Below, piece after piece: positions 11,903-24,854 of a stretch of 64,000 nucleotides of DNA. Below the pieces are notes generated by a model. The model had not been told where the DNA came from and ran no database searches. It saw nothing but the letters and a program-made list of their open reading frames with translations. Position 1 is the stretch's first letter. Every line of letters starts with the position of its first letter. The stretch comes from Allantophomopsis cytisporea (lineage: Eukaryota > Ascomycota > Leotiomycetes > Phacidiales > Phacidiaceae), in assembly GCA_024752435.1 (NCBI GenBank), contig CP103029.1, positions 1,550,001 through 1,614,000 of the forward strand, written 5' to 3'. The position numbers were made by a program, and so were the translations under genes.

Positions 11903-14373
11903 ATGACCGCTTTCAGTGTCAATTCTTTCCACAACTTTCACTCACTGAACGCCCACAACGACGAGAACGACTATATCCTCTTCCCAAATTCAACAATGGA
12001 CGACCACGGTCTCTTCGAGATGGGTCAGATTCAGAATTTTGTCAACCCTACTACTGGTCAATACTCCTACCCAACCACCGTAGACGAACACTTCATTACC
12101 TCCGCAGCAAACCACAGCAATAATGGACCATCATATACTGATGGGAACCACTTTGGCCTTCCACATTACCAGCTCAGCAACCCAGATCTGCATGCGCCTT
12201 CTTCGGTATTTTCTTCGACATCAGCCGCTTCATTACCAAGTGCTTCTTCATCAGCGACCGGCTCCCCAACTCCTCAACACACCTACGCACATCCCTTCCC
12301 AGACTGGAGTCACGGCCAGCCAGCAATGGAAACCACAATCTACGATAATCTGGATCACAGCTTCAATGTTCAGGCATCAGGTATGGAGAACGACTTTGCT
12401 TATCAAGAGTTTGCTCCCAAGTCCCATCCCTCCTATGTTGGTGAGTGCGCAGAGGTTTCTTCCTCTTCCTTGAATCCGGCTCTTCCTTTCAAATCCCATT
12501 CCTCTCCCCAGTCTTCCTCGTCCCAACTCTTTTCTGCGGAGATGGGATTGGCAATGGACTCTACGAAGGAGAACGGACCTCCCAGCACACCCGCACTTGG
12601 CTCATCATCGTCAACTGTTGTCACGCCTCGAAGCCGTTCTTCAAGTGCAAATGAGGACTTCTTCTTCAAGACACCGACTACACCGGCCTCTGCTACCTCT
12701 CCTTCTTCAAGATTTTGGGCCTTTAGTAGCGCGAAGAACAGTCCCAGTGCCACCAACATCAGTAGTCTTACTGCTGCGGATACTATCAGCAACCCATTAT
12801 TTCCTTCTGTCAATTTCTCTCCGTCTTCCCGTCTTAACAAGCATCTTCAGTCTCCTTTTTTCTCTCAGAGTAGTGGTCATTTCGTAGCTCCTCTTGAGTC
12901 GTCCTGTCCGTTTCTCCTCGCTCTATGATTTCTATCATGCAGCTGTAAACTCACTTCCGAATAATTTACTGACGTGGTTTTTCATCAGATCCATCATTGA
13001 TCAATGGCTGGAACGGCCGCAGTGCCCCAACTTCACAATACGTGCCTGAGGCAGCATACCAACAAAACTCGCTTTACCCTCCACCTCCATCTCCGACACC
13101 ATCGCACCACTCTGCAACGAGCTCGCGGCCTATCAAACAAGGCAGCGCATCACCATATCTGGGCGTACAACAATATCAGCCATATAGTAACATGCAGGCC
13201 CGGCGGCCATCTCTCATCTCTCACAACTCCTACGGCAGTGTCTCGAGCCAACTAGATGGCTCCGAGACATCCGAGAAGGGGCGTTGCAACTACCCAGACT
13301 GTGGAAAGGTGTTCAAGGATCTCAAGGCGCATCGTTTGACACATCAAACGGAACGCCCAGAGAAGTGCCCAATCGCTACGTGCGACTACCACATCAAGGG
13401 ATTCGCAAGAAAATACGACAAGAACCGACACACCTTGACCCATTACAAGGGGACAATGGTGTGCGGTTTCTGCCCTGGCTCTGGGTCCGCGGCAGAGAAG
13501 TCTTTTAACCGCGCGGACGTTTTCAAGAGACACTTGACTTCTGTTCATGCTGTTGAGCAAACACCGCCTAACAGCCGCAAAAAGACTCCCTCTGGTGGCT
13601 TTGTCACTACCTCCGCGGGCCAGAAGTTGGTTGGATACCCATCTGACGCTACTGGAAAGTGTTCAACGTGTTCAAGCACGTTCGCCAATGCTCAAGATTT
13701 CTATGAGCATTTGGACGACTGTGTCTTGCGTGTTGTACAGCAAGAGGACCCTTCAGAAGCCATCAATGCTCAGCGACTAGCAGAGGTGGAGAATGACCCG
13801 GCGGTGAAGGATACTCTGCGGAACAATGCCATCAAGCTGGAATTCAGTGACAACGAGAACGATGATGACGACCAAGATGGTGACTTTACTACCGCCCCCT
13901 CACGATCCAGCAGCGCGCGCACCGGCAAGGGTTCCATCCCACGCAGCACACAGCTCACACGCGCTTCCGCCAACGGCGTACAGAAGCGCGGCCTTACACA
14001 CTCTAAGGGCGGCGTCTCTCTCCATCACCCAAAGGGCCGCAAGTTCAGCTCCGCACAGCGCAAGGAATTCCCACCTTCATGGGGCCTGGCACAGGAGCAG
14101 GTCAACATGAAGAAGCGTGTAATGTGTGTCTTCAATGGCCCACGTCGTCTTTGGAAGGACGATATGATGCTCAATACCGAGAATGAGGTGCGCATGCGAC
14201 TTGGTGGCGGTGACAATGAGCGCGTCATGGCCAGCGAGAGATACGTTACTGATCTCGATGTTCATACCTTGAGCAGGGCTGAAGGTTTCCACTCTGCTAC
14301 CGAGGAGGAGAAGGGCCCGTGGATGGATGAGCCTAACGACTTTGATCAGCTCCAGGCTTTGATGGAAAATTAG
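11903..14373 (+). CDS. C2H2 zinc-finger transcription factor
   Basis: Probable nuclear DNA-binding regulator; the specific family is not recognised. The ATG at 11903 follows a pyrimidine-rich leader. Preferred model: exons 11903-12440 and 12989-14373, 640 residues. The intron has a canonical GTGAGT donor, a CTGAC branch-like site at about 12969 and a TTCATCAG acceptor, and it is phase-consistent (Asp codon split G|AT). The N-terminal half is Ser/Pro/Gln/His-rich and looks like an activation region. Four irregular zinc fingers lie at about residues 279-423: C-x4-C-x9-H-x3-H, C-x4-C-x15-H-x3-H, C-x2-C-x19-H-x4-H and C-x2-C-x12-H-x3-C. An acidic, then basic, tail follows. The 548-nt intron stays open in the exon-1 frame for 485 nt, so an alternative donor near 12873 would give 784 residues, and full retention would stop at 12928 without any fingers. 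Confidence 0.85.
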
Positions 14374-16832
14374 TTTGCTTGTGTCTCGATCAATCAAAAG
14401 TCTTCTGTGTCACTATTATTACTGCTATCTCCTTTTTCTGTTTTCTTATATACTATATACTCTCTTATGCTTGGGATTGGGGGGGTTTTGGGATGTCACT
14501 GGTGTTGGAGGCTGTTATTGATACCGATTTGATTTCATTCACGGCTTTGGAAGAAAGAATTGGGCTTTGTGCTTTCTGATTTGTTTATGTGGGATTTATA
14601 TTATATTCATCTGGGACACTGAGCGTTTATGGGCTCTGGAGCGGAGCGGACTTTTTATTTATTTATGTTTCTCCAACTCTCATCTATGCTTCCTCTTCCT
14701 CTTATCTGTGTTTTCGTTTTGTGTGCTGTTTAATGTTTGTGCAGGTGTTTTATGGTAAGGGGGTAGGATTACTGTATTGGACGGAGACTAATGAGCTCTT
14801 TTGATGGGGTCCTATTGGTCAACGATTTACTTTCTGTCTACGTAGCTGTTTGTCTTGTCAAAGATTTATTGTATTCATAGGAAGGATATTGTAGTATTAC
14901 TTATGAAAAATAAAAAAAAGATATGATTCATTCATCTACCGCGGCATTTGCGTCGTGAATTGCGATGTACGGCGACAAAGACTCCACTGCTACGGTGTGT
15001 GAATGGCCTGCTTACCTGAGAACGGCGCTTACAATCTCTGTTCGTTGTGGCTGTGGTTGCGGCTGTGGGGGGTGGGGGCCAGGGGGGAACGGGCTGTGCA
15101 ATAAGCCTCTACCAACATTATTTATGACTCAACACGGTTTCATGTCTGCTCCATAATGTAAGATAAAAAACATTTTTGTACGTATGAAGTATGCTTATGA
15201 ATTCAATGTATCATCGTATATGCATCCAGTTGCGTTATTATTGGCATATCGCCTTCCAATATTGCTGTCAGCAGGTTATTAATCGCTTTGTTGCTAAGCC
15301 GGACTTGACTATCGGGTGTCATCACCGATAGCATGTTCGGGTTTTTTATATTATCTCCATGTCATCTTCGATCAACTGGTCTCCTGATTTGACTCTGAGT
15401 TATTGTTTGGGGTGGTATATTGCTTGTAATTTTTTTCTAAGGGGTATCTGATTAGTGTCGTGTATACGGCTTACTTTGTTTTATGATTGCAATGAAATAG
15501 GCGTATATTGTGTAGCTCTTGACTTGTCATTGCTATATTAGTTTACTGAGATCACTGATTCGATGTACTTACATATCTGGGAAGTAGGCTTATATACTTC
15601 TCTCTTCTATCGGCTTAGGTACATATTTCTGAGGGTATACTGGCTTACGCCTAGTGACTTAATACAAGTTTGGATGCAAAGTGGTACTAAGTACTGTTGG
15701 AATCCACCATATATCATCAGATTCAAAATGTAATATCGCAAAACTGATGTTAGACTCGGAAGAAAAGAGCATCAAGACACTTATAAGACTATGCGATATG
15801 TATAAATAAGTAGAATATCTTATACTGATAACACTACAAGCGAACATAGCTCTTGTACAACTGCTTTCCTCTATTCCCATCCTCTACATGTCTCTTCACA
15901 TAATGTCCTTAAAAGGAAAAGGACTCAATCCCTAGACAAGTATGAAACCCAAAGCTTCTCACAAATTTCTACAATGTCTCTCCCTCTGTGTCAAACAATA
16001 GTTTGGTAATGTACACTTGTATATACAAAGTAACTTTACGCATTCCGCAATCCTATGCCGTTTGAGCGTCAAGATCACAACCATTAGTGAATCCATTTTG
16101 AAAACTATCCACTTATTAATCAACAAGAGTCATACTCAGTAAAGTTTCACGTAACTTTGCAGCATCTAGGAGTCGAATACCAAATGAGGAGATGATGTAA
16201 TTTGTGATAAGAGGGATATCCATATCCATGTAATCAGCAACAACCCACTTACCAGTTGCATTTGGGTCCACATAGTAACTTTTAACTACCCAACCAACAA
16301 TATATGGCAATCGGTAAGATACATCATAGCTGTAGGAATATGAGGCATCAAATTAAGGGGCAGAGAAAACAACGTTATCACTATGGCCTTGAAACTTCAT
16401 TGCAGTTTAACGATAGGCTCTTTGCTCAAGTTGCGAGGGCTGATTGTCACATAACCGTAGGAGATTGAATCGAAGCCATGTAGTGGAGAGCATTATATGT
16501 GCAGCTCTCTATCACCAGGCATAGGATAGCGAGCCTCCACAAGCATATAAGGGAACGAGATTCAAAAATAATTGAGCTGTATTGATTTTTTTTATTGATT
16601 ATGGGTAAACGGTAGCTTCATCATGATTGCAGCCACCAACAATGTGAATTTTCTGAAAATATACTCAACGCCTATCCGCATAATGGACGCTCCATATAAT
16701 AGATAAACACGATCACAACTGTGCTGGCAATGTATCCTGTTTCACAACATGAGGCGAAGATTCATATTCAAAGTGATGTATTCATGAAACCTATGATACC
16801 CTTAACTCCTGAAATCTAAACTAGAATCAATC
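14374..16832. other. Gene-free interval
   Basis: About 2.5 kb between the zinc-finger stop and the HRD1 stop. The first few hundred bases are T-rich and probably carry the zinc-finger 3' UTR. A small imperfect hairpin lies at 15309-15331. AT content rises after 15150. Only short, unsupported frames are present. Confidence 0.6.
15309..15331. other. Small imperfect hairpin
   Basis: CTATCGGGTG pairs with CACCGATAG around a TCAT loop with one bulged G. It lies 0.9 kb after the zinc-finger stop, too far for a simple 3' UTR signal. Function unknown. Confidence 0.45.
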
Positions 16833-19800
16833 TTAGACTCCATGCTCCTGATTAGGCTCCTCCTCCATCGAAGCTGACTTTCCCTTCCCTTTATCCTCCA
16901 CAACACTAGAATCTTCAGAGTTTTGGCCAACACCCGATGATTCTGCACTAGGTGCCTCTGCACTTGCTATTTCTACACTTGGTGCTTCTGCAATAGTTGA
17001 CTCCACACTGCGTGCTTCCGTACTCAGAGCTGGTTCGTTCTCAGTTTGCGTTGTAGCTTCCTCTACCGCAGACGCAGTAGATGGCTCTGCTTGAGCGGCA
17101 TTCCTGTTTTCACCTAAAGCCCTCAAGCTATCATGGAATACTTGGTTCGTGGACCCCCAGTTCGGAAGCTGTGCCAGGTTGTAGCTTGGTGGTGACTGGA
17201 GTCTTGCTGAAGTTGAATCTAGTGTTGAGTCTAAGAAGTCAGACAACACAGGGGGGTCTGGAACAGTGGTTTGTGCGGGGTCTGTTGGCTGGGTTTCGGA
17301 TTCGGTTGAAGTGGGGATTACTGGTAAAGTTGCGTTCTGAGAAACTGAAGATGTAGGATCCGTATGGAAAGTTGATTCAGAGGCTGTCAGCTGCGGTTCC
17401 GGTCCAGGAGTAGGTGCATGAGGGGGCGCGGAGGCTATGAGTTCTTCAGTCGGCTCGGTGCTTGCTCCGTATTCTGCTTGCTCAGAGGGAGTGGTATTTT
17501 GAGGTTGCTGCCCGACTTCTGGCTGTAATTGAGTGGTGTTATCTAATTGGTCGTCCAGACGAATTCCTTGCATAGGAGGCGCAAATGCAGCCTGTTCTGT
17601 GGCTAGATTAACGAGGCGTTCATGTTCGATAGTTGCAGCATCATGTGCAGCGTTATGTGCAGCTTCATGTGCGGTGCGAATAGCATCCTCCATCGAACGA
17701 TTGTCTGCATCGGCTGTCGAACGAGCGGGAGGCTGTGGAGCTGCTGATGTAGTAGCCGTCGGGACTGGTCTCCCCCTGCTATCTAAACGTTCCAAGGGTA
17801 AGAGAGTCCATCCTTCAGGAATAGTTACACCTGGAGGTAGATCTGGGTGTCCAGCAGGAATCGCGACACTACCCGGTGCTGGTACATGACGTTGGATATT
17901 GGACATATTGGACATATTGGACCCAAAGGGTAAGCCGGTTCCAATAGGACCAGCTCCCATGGACATTGTTGGCATTGGGCGGTGAATAGGTGCTGGACCG
18001 TTGACTGGCGGCGCTCCAGCACGTTGCAGCATCCTCAATCTTGTCAATTCATTCTGCAGTGCTTGAACAACCATTAATTCCTGCTGCGTGAGTTGCAAAT
18101 TTCGAATCTCCCGAGAGAGCAGTGCCTCCATATTTTGGAGCTGGTCACGCATAGAATGAAGAGCTGCAAGGCCACTAGCAGGGAGGTTAGGAGCTGCCTG
18201 TGGTTGTTGCTGTTGGCGTTCCGGCTGTCGTCCGAATCCGATATCGAAGCCGAAGACCCGCTGACCTGGCTGTGCAGGAGGATTCTGGGCGCCGTTTTGA
18301 CCACCATTAACAAAATCTCTCAGCTGTCCATGACCGAATCCAACACGGAACGGCCCAAGGTTCAACATCCTTACTGGATTTGGAACCGGTGGAGGAGGGA
18401 ATTGGTCGTTTCCACCAGGCTGTGCTGCACCATTTGGTGGCTGTTGGCCTTGACGATTAACGTTTTGAGCGCGGCGCTCCCGAGCTGCGATCTGAGCCAA
18501 AGTCTCTACAACGGGTCGTCTGCATGTTGGGCAGACCTGTTGACGTTCAAGCCAACTCTTCAGGCAACCCAGATGTAAAATATGTCCACAAGGTAACTTC
18601 TTCGGACGCGAGCGTTCATTTAGTGTTGATGGTCGAGGTGGTGGTGGTGCAGGGGCACCATCCACTGGTGGCTCGGCAGGGGGGTTGGTAACAGACCATG
18701 GTCTCATCTCTTCCCTACAGATGATGCATGTGTCTTCTCTAGCAACATCCTCTACAGTTGCATCAGGATATCTCTCATTCATATCGCGAGTTGCACGTCT
18801 GTATTTGAGGAAAGCTGCAAGACGTTTGATGAACGATGATGCCGTTAGGAAAAGATCGCGCATTATATGAATCGGAAGACCATAGAAGGTGAGGAGGATA
18901 AAGAAAAAGACCGAATAAATGGCGAGTTTGACAAGGTCTATTAAGTGAGATTAGCAAAAATATCCTAAAAAAGTCCTTTTAACTCTTACCAGTAGCAAGG
19001 TCAAGCGTCAAAACCCAGTGACCCTTCTCTTCCCATCCCGGAACCTCAATATCTATCTCATCAACATCGTCCTCGGAAGGCAATTCGCCCTCAGGAGCTT
19101 CAACTGGATTCTCAGTATTCGCACTCGCAGCAGCAGCTTCTCTTTGTCTAATCATCTCTTCTCTCTGCGCCCTGACCTCTGCTCTTCTCTCCTCCAACCT
19201 CTCCTTAGTCTGCTTCTTAACCACATCCGCCTCCACAAGAGAAATAGCATACCGCAAGGAAGTCGAAAGCGAAGAAGCGGAAAGGATAGCAAATTCGAAT
19301 AGGAACATGACCATCATATTAGGCCTGGCCTGTTGAACGACAGTGTTGATCGTATAAAACAGGAACCACAGATCATAGATCATAGAAATGGCAAGAGAAA
19401 CGGACAAGCGGGCGTGGAAGAGTCGCGGGTTCGAAGGAGGTTGCTGTTCCAGGATCTCGACTCTACCCTCTCCAATCCATCCCCAGACCTTGCCCGCGAG
19501 GAGCGCCACGAACATAACCATAAACCAGGCGCCGACTTCTTCGCGGAAAATGGTCATGGCAAGACATGTCTCGGTGACAGCGAACCATGCCTTCTCATAC
19601 AATTGTTCGATTTCGATGGGGCGCAATTGGCCATAGAAGAGGCGTTGGGACGCGTAAAAGAAAGAGCATATGACAAGTAGGATGAGGTTTGTAAGTATCT
19701 AGGAGGCCGACGTTAGTCCAATCCGCGCGGCTGCTGCTGACGACGAAGAATTGACCGCTTACCATAAGACAAGCATTGCTTTGAGCAAGATATACACAAG

Positions 19801-19967
19801 CGGAATAAAAGTTAGCGCGCTGATTGAAAGCTCTCACGATGACAGCCACGGCGGCGGCCGTGGAGGCCTACAAATTGTCAGTCCATGTCGTGCATAAGGG
19901 ATCTCTTGAGCTCATGCGAGCACAAACTAGCTAGCTCACTTACCCCAGCGTAAGCAGCCAATCTCAT
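16833..19967 (-). CDS. hrd1: ERAD E3 ubiquitin ligase Hrd1 (synoviolin)
   Basis: Multi-spanning ER membrane RING ligase that ubiquitinates misfolded proteins during retrotranslocation. Minus-strand exons: 19967-19944, 19867-19763, 19698-18990 and 18937-16833; 980 residues. All junctions have GT..AG ends (donors GTAAGT, GTAAGC, GTAAGA) and matching phase. Exon 1 encodes only eight residues. The N-terminal 300 residues hold several hydrophobic segments and Hrd1-family blocks such as PIEIEQLYEKAWFAVTETCL, QARPNMMVMFLFEFA and PIHIMRDLF. The RING-H2 lies at about residues 350-418 with ligands C-x2-C, then C-x-H-x2-H-x2-C, then C-x10-C-x2-C; a proline-rich loop separates the first and second halves. 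The rest is a long Ser/Thr/Pro/Gln-rich, probably cytosolic tail. It is divergent from the AhpD-like gene at 20405. A Herp/Usa1-like gene lies 7.8 kb away. Confidence 0.95.
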
Positions 19968-20404
19968 GATTGCAAGATAACGGAGCAGCCTGCGAGATCA
20001 TCTACGGAGCTGAAACAGAACGAGTCGAGTACCATGTGCCCATTATTGTGAGCATTCGGATTGCGATGGTGGCCGTCGATTGCTTCTTTTGTTTGTTGCC
20101 TATGTTGAAGCCACGTCGGTCGGTCGATGCAGTTCCGTGCGCCACTTCCTCTGCGAGCTGCTGTGCAACAGCCACAGTCCAGTTAGCTCATCGTCACAGA
20201 TGTGGCTTACCTCATATGCTTCTGCCTTGCGATAAAGGGTTGATCCCGCTTCCGAATCGCTGAAAGAAGTCTAGTCACAATATTCTGCCGGCTTGATAAG
20301 AGTTGTGATGATGACTGAGTCTCAGTCGAGTTAGATACTGTCACTACCTATGACCTTACATATCTTCCAATAAATACTATTTCACAACGATACAACTTGT
20401 TTAT
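19968..20404. promoter_or_regulatory. Divergent promoter between HRD1 and the AhpD-like gene
   Basis: The 437 bp between two head-to-head start codons must hold both promoters. No distinct operator or TATA box was recognised. AAATACTATTTC-type AT-rich sequence lies just before the rightward gene. Confidence 0.5.
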
Positions 20405-21304
20405 ATGCTCTGCACTAATTTCTTTAATGAGCTCGGTTCAGATACAAACCTTGTCCCCCAAATGTCCCCCCTTCCCGCAGTCATAACGCCCGACCTCCTC
20501 ACCCACATCCGTACACACCCCAAACTCCGTCCACAGACATGGGACATCATCAGCAGCGTGACTCTCTGTGCATTAAACCGACCAGATGAGATCTCCAAGA
20601 TATATGAAGCCTCTTTAAGCAGCACCCCCAGCTCCTCAGACGAAGCCAAAGCCCACTCCGAGAAACTAACCATCTCACGGCGTATACGGGAGGCCCTATT
20701 GAAGGTATCACCAGTAGTGGGCGTCCCCAAGGTCATCAACGCCTTGTCCCATCTCAAGACCTGCACGCCCGACAATCTCCTCGATGGCCCCTCACAATCA
20801 TCTATGTACCCTTCACCTACCTCCAGACACTCTGAAATGTACTCATCCTCGTCGACCTCTGTCCTCGCACGCGGCGAAGCCTTCTTCAAAGCTGTCTATG
20901 GCAAGGTGGCCGATCGAGTGATGGGACAGATGGATCAATGCGGTACGGAAGATCTAGGCCTGATCGCTCGGCTGGTATATGGATATATCATCAGCAATGA
21001 GACAATTTTGAAGAAGGCGGAGACGAGCTTTTGTATGATCGCTGCGTTGATTCCTCAAGATGTAGGTTGAGACTTTTACTTCCCAGATGACTAAATGCTA
21101 ACAACATATAATGTAAAGGTTGATCCGCAGCTAAAAGGGCATTTGAAGGGTGCTTTGAATGGAGGTGCAACAGTTGAGGAAGTGAGGGCGGTAAGAGAGG
21201 TTGTAATTATGATTTGCGAGTCTGCTGGTATGAAGAAGATCGATGAACATGCTCCGGGGGGATGGGGTTGGCGAGGTGGAGTTGAGGGAATCGCTACTCT
21301 CTGA
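20405..21304 (+). CDS. AhpD-like / carboxymuconolactone decarboxylase-fold protein
   Basis: Exons 20405-21061 and 21119-21304 (57-nt intron, donor GTAGGT, branch GCTAAC, acceptor AAAG, phase 0), giving 280 residues from the first ATG. A second in-frame ATG at 20462 would give 261 residues and may be the true start, since the extra 19 residues look unstructured and the context of the first ATG is poor. The C-terminal half, about residues 155-265, is an all-helical region resembling the AhpD-like fold, with the pattern of helices ending in VRAVREVVIMICESAG. I see no CxxC redox pair, so peroxidase-reductase activity of the bacterial AhpD type is not supported. Fungal relatives of this fold include peroxisomal proteins, but no C-terminal SKL-like signal is present here. 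Function unknown. Confidence 0.8.
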
Positions 21305-21674
21305 TAATCCAGTAGTTTGTATGTATATAAACAGCAGCATAGACATAGATATGGCCAATAAATAATAGAATCACTTCAGCCATCAATCAGATTTTGAAAG
21401 AGCATGCAAATATGGGTATCTGATTGTCCAGCTATTAAACACTCCTCTCCCAGTCCCCCAGTCATCAACAAAGGTCTCTCCACAGATTAAGTGCAAAAGC
21501 AATCGTAGCTAAAATGCTCGCCGCGCTAGATGCAGATTATGCTCTCAAAGAATGCAATATTCAATGACCTCTCCAAACATTAACCCTCTCTCAAATTCAT
21601 CCACTTCATAATTCCAGAAACATGACAAGGTTTTAAGTAAAACAGGTATAGACGAACGGCGGGCCACGTTGAGT
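21305..21674. other. Convergent 3' interval
   Basis: 370 bp between the stop codons of the AhpD-like gene (+) and glycogenin (-). It presumably holds both 3' UTRs; AATAAATAATAG at about 21357-21368 could serve as a poly(A) signal for the rightward gene. Confidence 0.5.
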
Positions 21675-23979
21675 TTAAGTTTCCAGAACATCCTTCTCTT
21701 CCTCACTTGCGCCAAGTGGTGTTGTCTGTGATGGAAATGTCTCGTCCTTTTCCCACGAGGCTCCTGGGCCACTGAAGCTTGGCTTTTCGATTTCCGTCGC
21801 CTGAGAATTTGCTGGGCGTGCTGGTGAAGGAGATTTCTCATTTTGAGCTGGCGACTTGATAGGTTCCGAGCCAAACGGAAGCGGTCTGTTTGGAATCTCC
21901 TTCAAGTTTTCTGTGTTGAGTTTCGTTGCGAGGACGTCAGATTGTCTTCGGGCTAATGCCTCGAGCGAAGCAGCAGGATCCTAAAGTAAACAGTGTCAGT
22001 GGCGGTAGTGGTTGTTCCCTGATACGGATATTTGGACAGCGCAAAGTCCGTACTGGAGATGGCATCGATTCAATTTATTCCACTTACCCAATCCGCCTGA
22101 GATGGCACTCCCTCGGCTGCAGGAAGTTCTCCATCTGCATCTCTCTCGTCACCCCAGAAACTAGGTCTTCGCATCGGTGCTGGCGTCACTGGCAAACTAG
22201 GCCTCTCAAGTTCTGTTGGGAAGTCGGTCAACTTCATACTTCTCCTGCGTTCTCCGGGACTGGAGACTTGTTCAATACCTGCGCCGTAGCCTTGCAACAC
22301 CTGGATATTTCCCTTGCGATTCTTCTGAAGAGAGCCTATGTAGCGTTCAATCTCAGGGATATCATCCCATGCATTTCCTCGCTGGAAGGACTGGTAATAA
22401 TCAGTGCAACTGATTTGTGTTAAAGGACTTGGAGAACCAACCGAAGATTTGGTACTCTCATTGACCTTCTTTACATCGCTACTTTTAGGCGTTTGCTCAT
22501 CTTCTGGGAAGACTCGTGAGGCGACTGGTGCAGACTTCTCCCAAGGAAAGATCGGCTTTGGCTTTTGGTATGTTGGTGTCTTAGGGAGCTCATAATGCAA
22601 ATTACTTGGCGGCGTTGGATAGCTTGCCGGTGCTTTATAAGGGGTAGTATCTTTGGACATGGTGTAGTGTGTAGATGGCAGATTTGATGCTTCCCCGCGT
22701 GATGCAGCTGGAGGCGGTGCCCTGTTCACGTTAGAAATTTAGGGGCAGATACGGAATACGCTCACGTACTTGGTAGGATCCCACGAAACAGTCGCTGGTA
22801 CAATTGATTTCTGCTTCACTTGAGGTTGTTTAGCTTCCACCTCTGTTCCCTTATCCTCTGTTTTTGTGGTCTGGGTTCCTTGGATCGTAATCTCGGGGAT
22901 CTCACGTTGGGTTTGGTGGGAGGCATTGAAGATACCGTAGCTTGGTGTTGTGTTCTCGCCTTCGACATTTTGTCTGACAATTTTTGGGATGCTGTAACTG
23001 TGTTCAGGAGACTTGCTGCAGTATCAGTATATTCTAAAAATGGATATGAAAAGGGACTCACAGAAGCTCTGTAGTGTCTGTCATAGACTGCCCACCATCT
23101 TCCCACCAATTCATCGAACGGACCACCTCCCTGACTCACCTCCCGACCTTGAGTCCAAGGCTTCTCCGCGCCAATAAAATGTACCATGCTAATGCTTGAT
23201 TGGAAATGCTTGTAGGCAGGAATATACTGGTAGTGAGCGGAAGGGGTCACGTTATAGGTGAAGCTCAAGCGATTGAAACTGTTCTTGAAGTGCATATTCA
23301 GCAGACCCTGATCTGCACCGTCAAATGATATGCCTCTCTGTGCCATTGCTAAAAGCGCATAGTAGTCTCCCAGGTTCGGGTTGAGAGCCAGTAGACCTGA
23401 GTTGAAGAGATCCGGCCATCCAATGTCAGGAGCTGCAGAAAAGGGCTCCGACAGCGCAAACAACTCATCCGGAGCTCTGAGCGCAACCATGTCTGCATCC
23501 ATGTACACAATCTTTCGAAATTGTGTCTGTTTCCACAGTTGAATCTTTGTGAAAGTCGCGCCAAGATCTGGTCGGTTCATGAGATACAGATTCGCCGGCG
23601 ATTTGTTGACAATTGGATCAACAGGAATGATGAAGTCGTATAATTTCTACTGCGATATCAGCTACGCGTGATGAAAATGCTGTTTGATATCGAAACTCAC
23701 TCGTAGCTCCGATATGGCGTCGGCGGTCATGGACTCGTTCGTCACCATCACGGCGAGCTTCTTTTTCGTACCAGCATCTCGCAATGAGTGCGCAAGTACC
23801 AATGCACCTGAAGAAAGATTATATCAGTTCCCGCAGAGGTCGAGAAGAACATTCTTGCTTACCTGGGAGATATGAGTCGCTGAGAAGAAGCTATTCCAAC
23901 ATTAGTAGTCCGAAAGCGGAAAGTATTGTCACACGAGATGGCTCACCGTAGCATAAACATCCTCTGCTTGAGTAGCCAT
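21675..23979 (-). CDS. Glycogenin (self-glucosylating glycogen primer, GT8)
   Basis: Cytosolic glycosyltransferase that primes glycogen by autoglucosylation from UDP-glucose. Minus-strand exons: 23979-23947, 23890-23863, 23807-23701, 23646-23062, 23011-22770, 22721-22088 and 21980-21675; 644 residues, close to other fungal glycogenins. All introns are 50-57 nt except the last (107 nt), with GT..AG ends and consistent phases. The GT8 fold covers residues 1 to about 250: DVYATLLLSDSYLPGALVLA near the start, the metal-binding D-x-D in VYMDADMVAL, FNSGLLALNP, DGADQGLLN and HFIGAEKPW. The tail carries PIFPWE and SFWGDE, which I associate with the fungal glycogenin C-terminus. Exon 2 has only 28 nt. 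If the 50-nt intron 23061-23012 is retained, the frame stays open to 22816 in a different register. Confidence 0.93.
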
Positions 23980-24207
23980 TGCGAATGATCTGCTACACGC
24001 GCTGATGAAGAGTCAAGAGACGCAAAGGACGGAGGATTTTATGGTGAGCAGGGACTTTTTGCGCGAGATGTTCGGAATTGGAGAAAGTCGAAGGAAATCT
24101 GGGGACGATGATATTTGTTGGCAGATGAACTAAAGGAAAGTTGGTGGAGGGTACTGCATTATTGGATTGTCGTTTTGATCAGGCTGCTTGGGTCACCAGG
24201 TAGAAAG

Positions 24208-24270
24208 TAGGTAGTAGGTAGTAGGTAGTAGGTAGTAGGTAGCAAGTTAAGTTAGGTACCTACCTTAGGT
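24208..24270. repeat. GTAGGTA / TACCTACC block
   Basis: Tandem GTAGGTA copies followed by TTAGGTACCTACCTTAGGTA, an imperfect palindrome built from TAGGTA and TACCTA. It sits about 230-290 bp upstream of the glycogenin start. Confidence 0.75.
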
Positions 24271-24621
24271 ACAGCGAGTGTACTGATGACGATGTGGTGC
24301 ACCAAGCGTTTGAGCATGTGGTAGTAGCTACCTACATACATTCATACCTTACCTAGGTCAGGATAGATAGTATGGGGCAAGCAGCACCAGAAGTCTGCAG
24401 GGGAGCATAGGTGAACCGGGCAATTCGTACATAGTCAATTCTAGACTGAGATACGTGACTGGTGCACGCGGCAACTAGAGTAAGAGCTCTTCCCTGCCCG
24501 TAAGTACTTAGCTACATATATACCTATGTAATTACTCTGAGAGACCTCATGCATTACACCGTTCACTACGACGTTACCGATACTATACAACCATGACCAT
24601 TATCAACAACAGAACAATATT

Positions 24622-24642
24622 ATATATATATATATATATTAG
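24622..24642. repeat. (TA)n dinucleotide microsatellite
   Basis: About ten TA units flanked by ATTAGATATATTACA, intergenic. Confidence 0.85.
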
Positions 24643-24811
24643 ATATATTACATACAAAAACATTTCCACGGATAAATCCCCTCACAAGATCAAAGACAAC
24701 ACGCATAAACGCAATCTAGAAGTCTAGATCAGCAGGTCTCACATTGCACAGCTCCACAAAGCCCCGAAGTCACTCCACTCTTCGACGCATACAAGAAAAT
24801 CCTATGTACCT

Positions 24812-24854
24812 AGGTATGTATGTATGTATGTATGTATGTATGTATGTATGTATG
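24812..24854. repeat. (GTAT)n tetranucleotide microsatellite
   Basis: About ten perfect GTAT units followed by GGATGTATGGA. The minus-strand reading is an IHTY repeat and is not a gene. Confidence 0.9.
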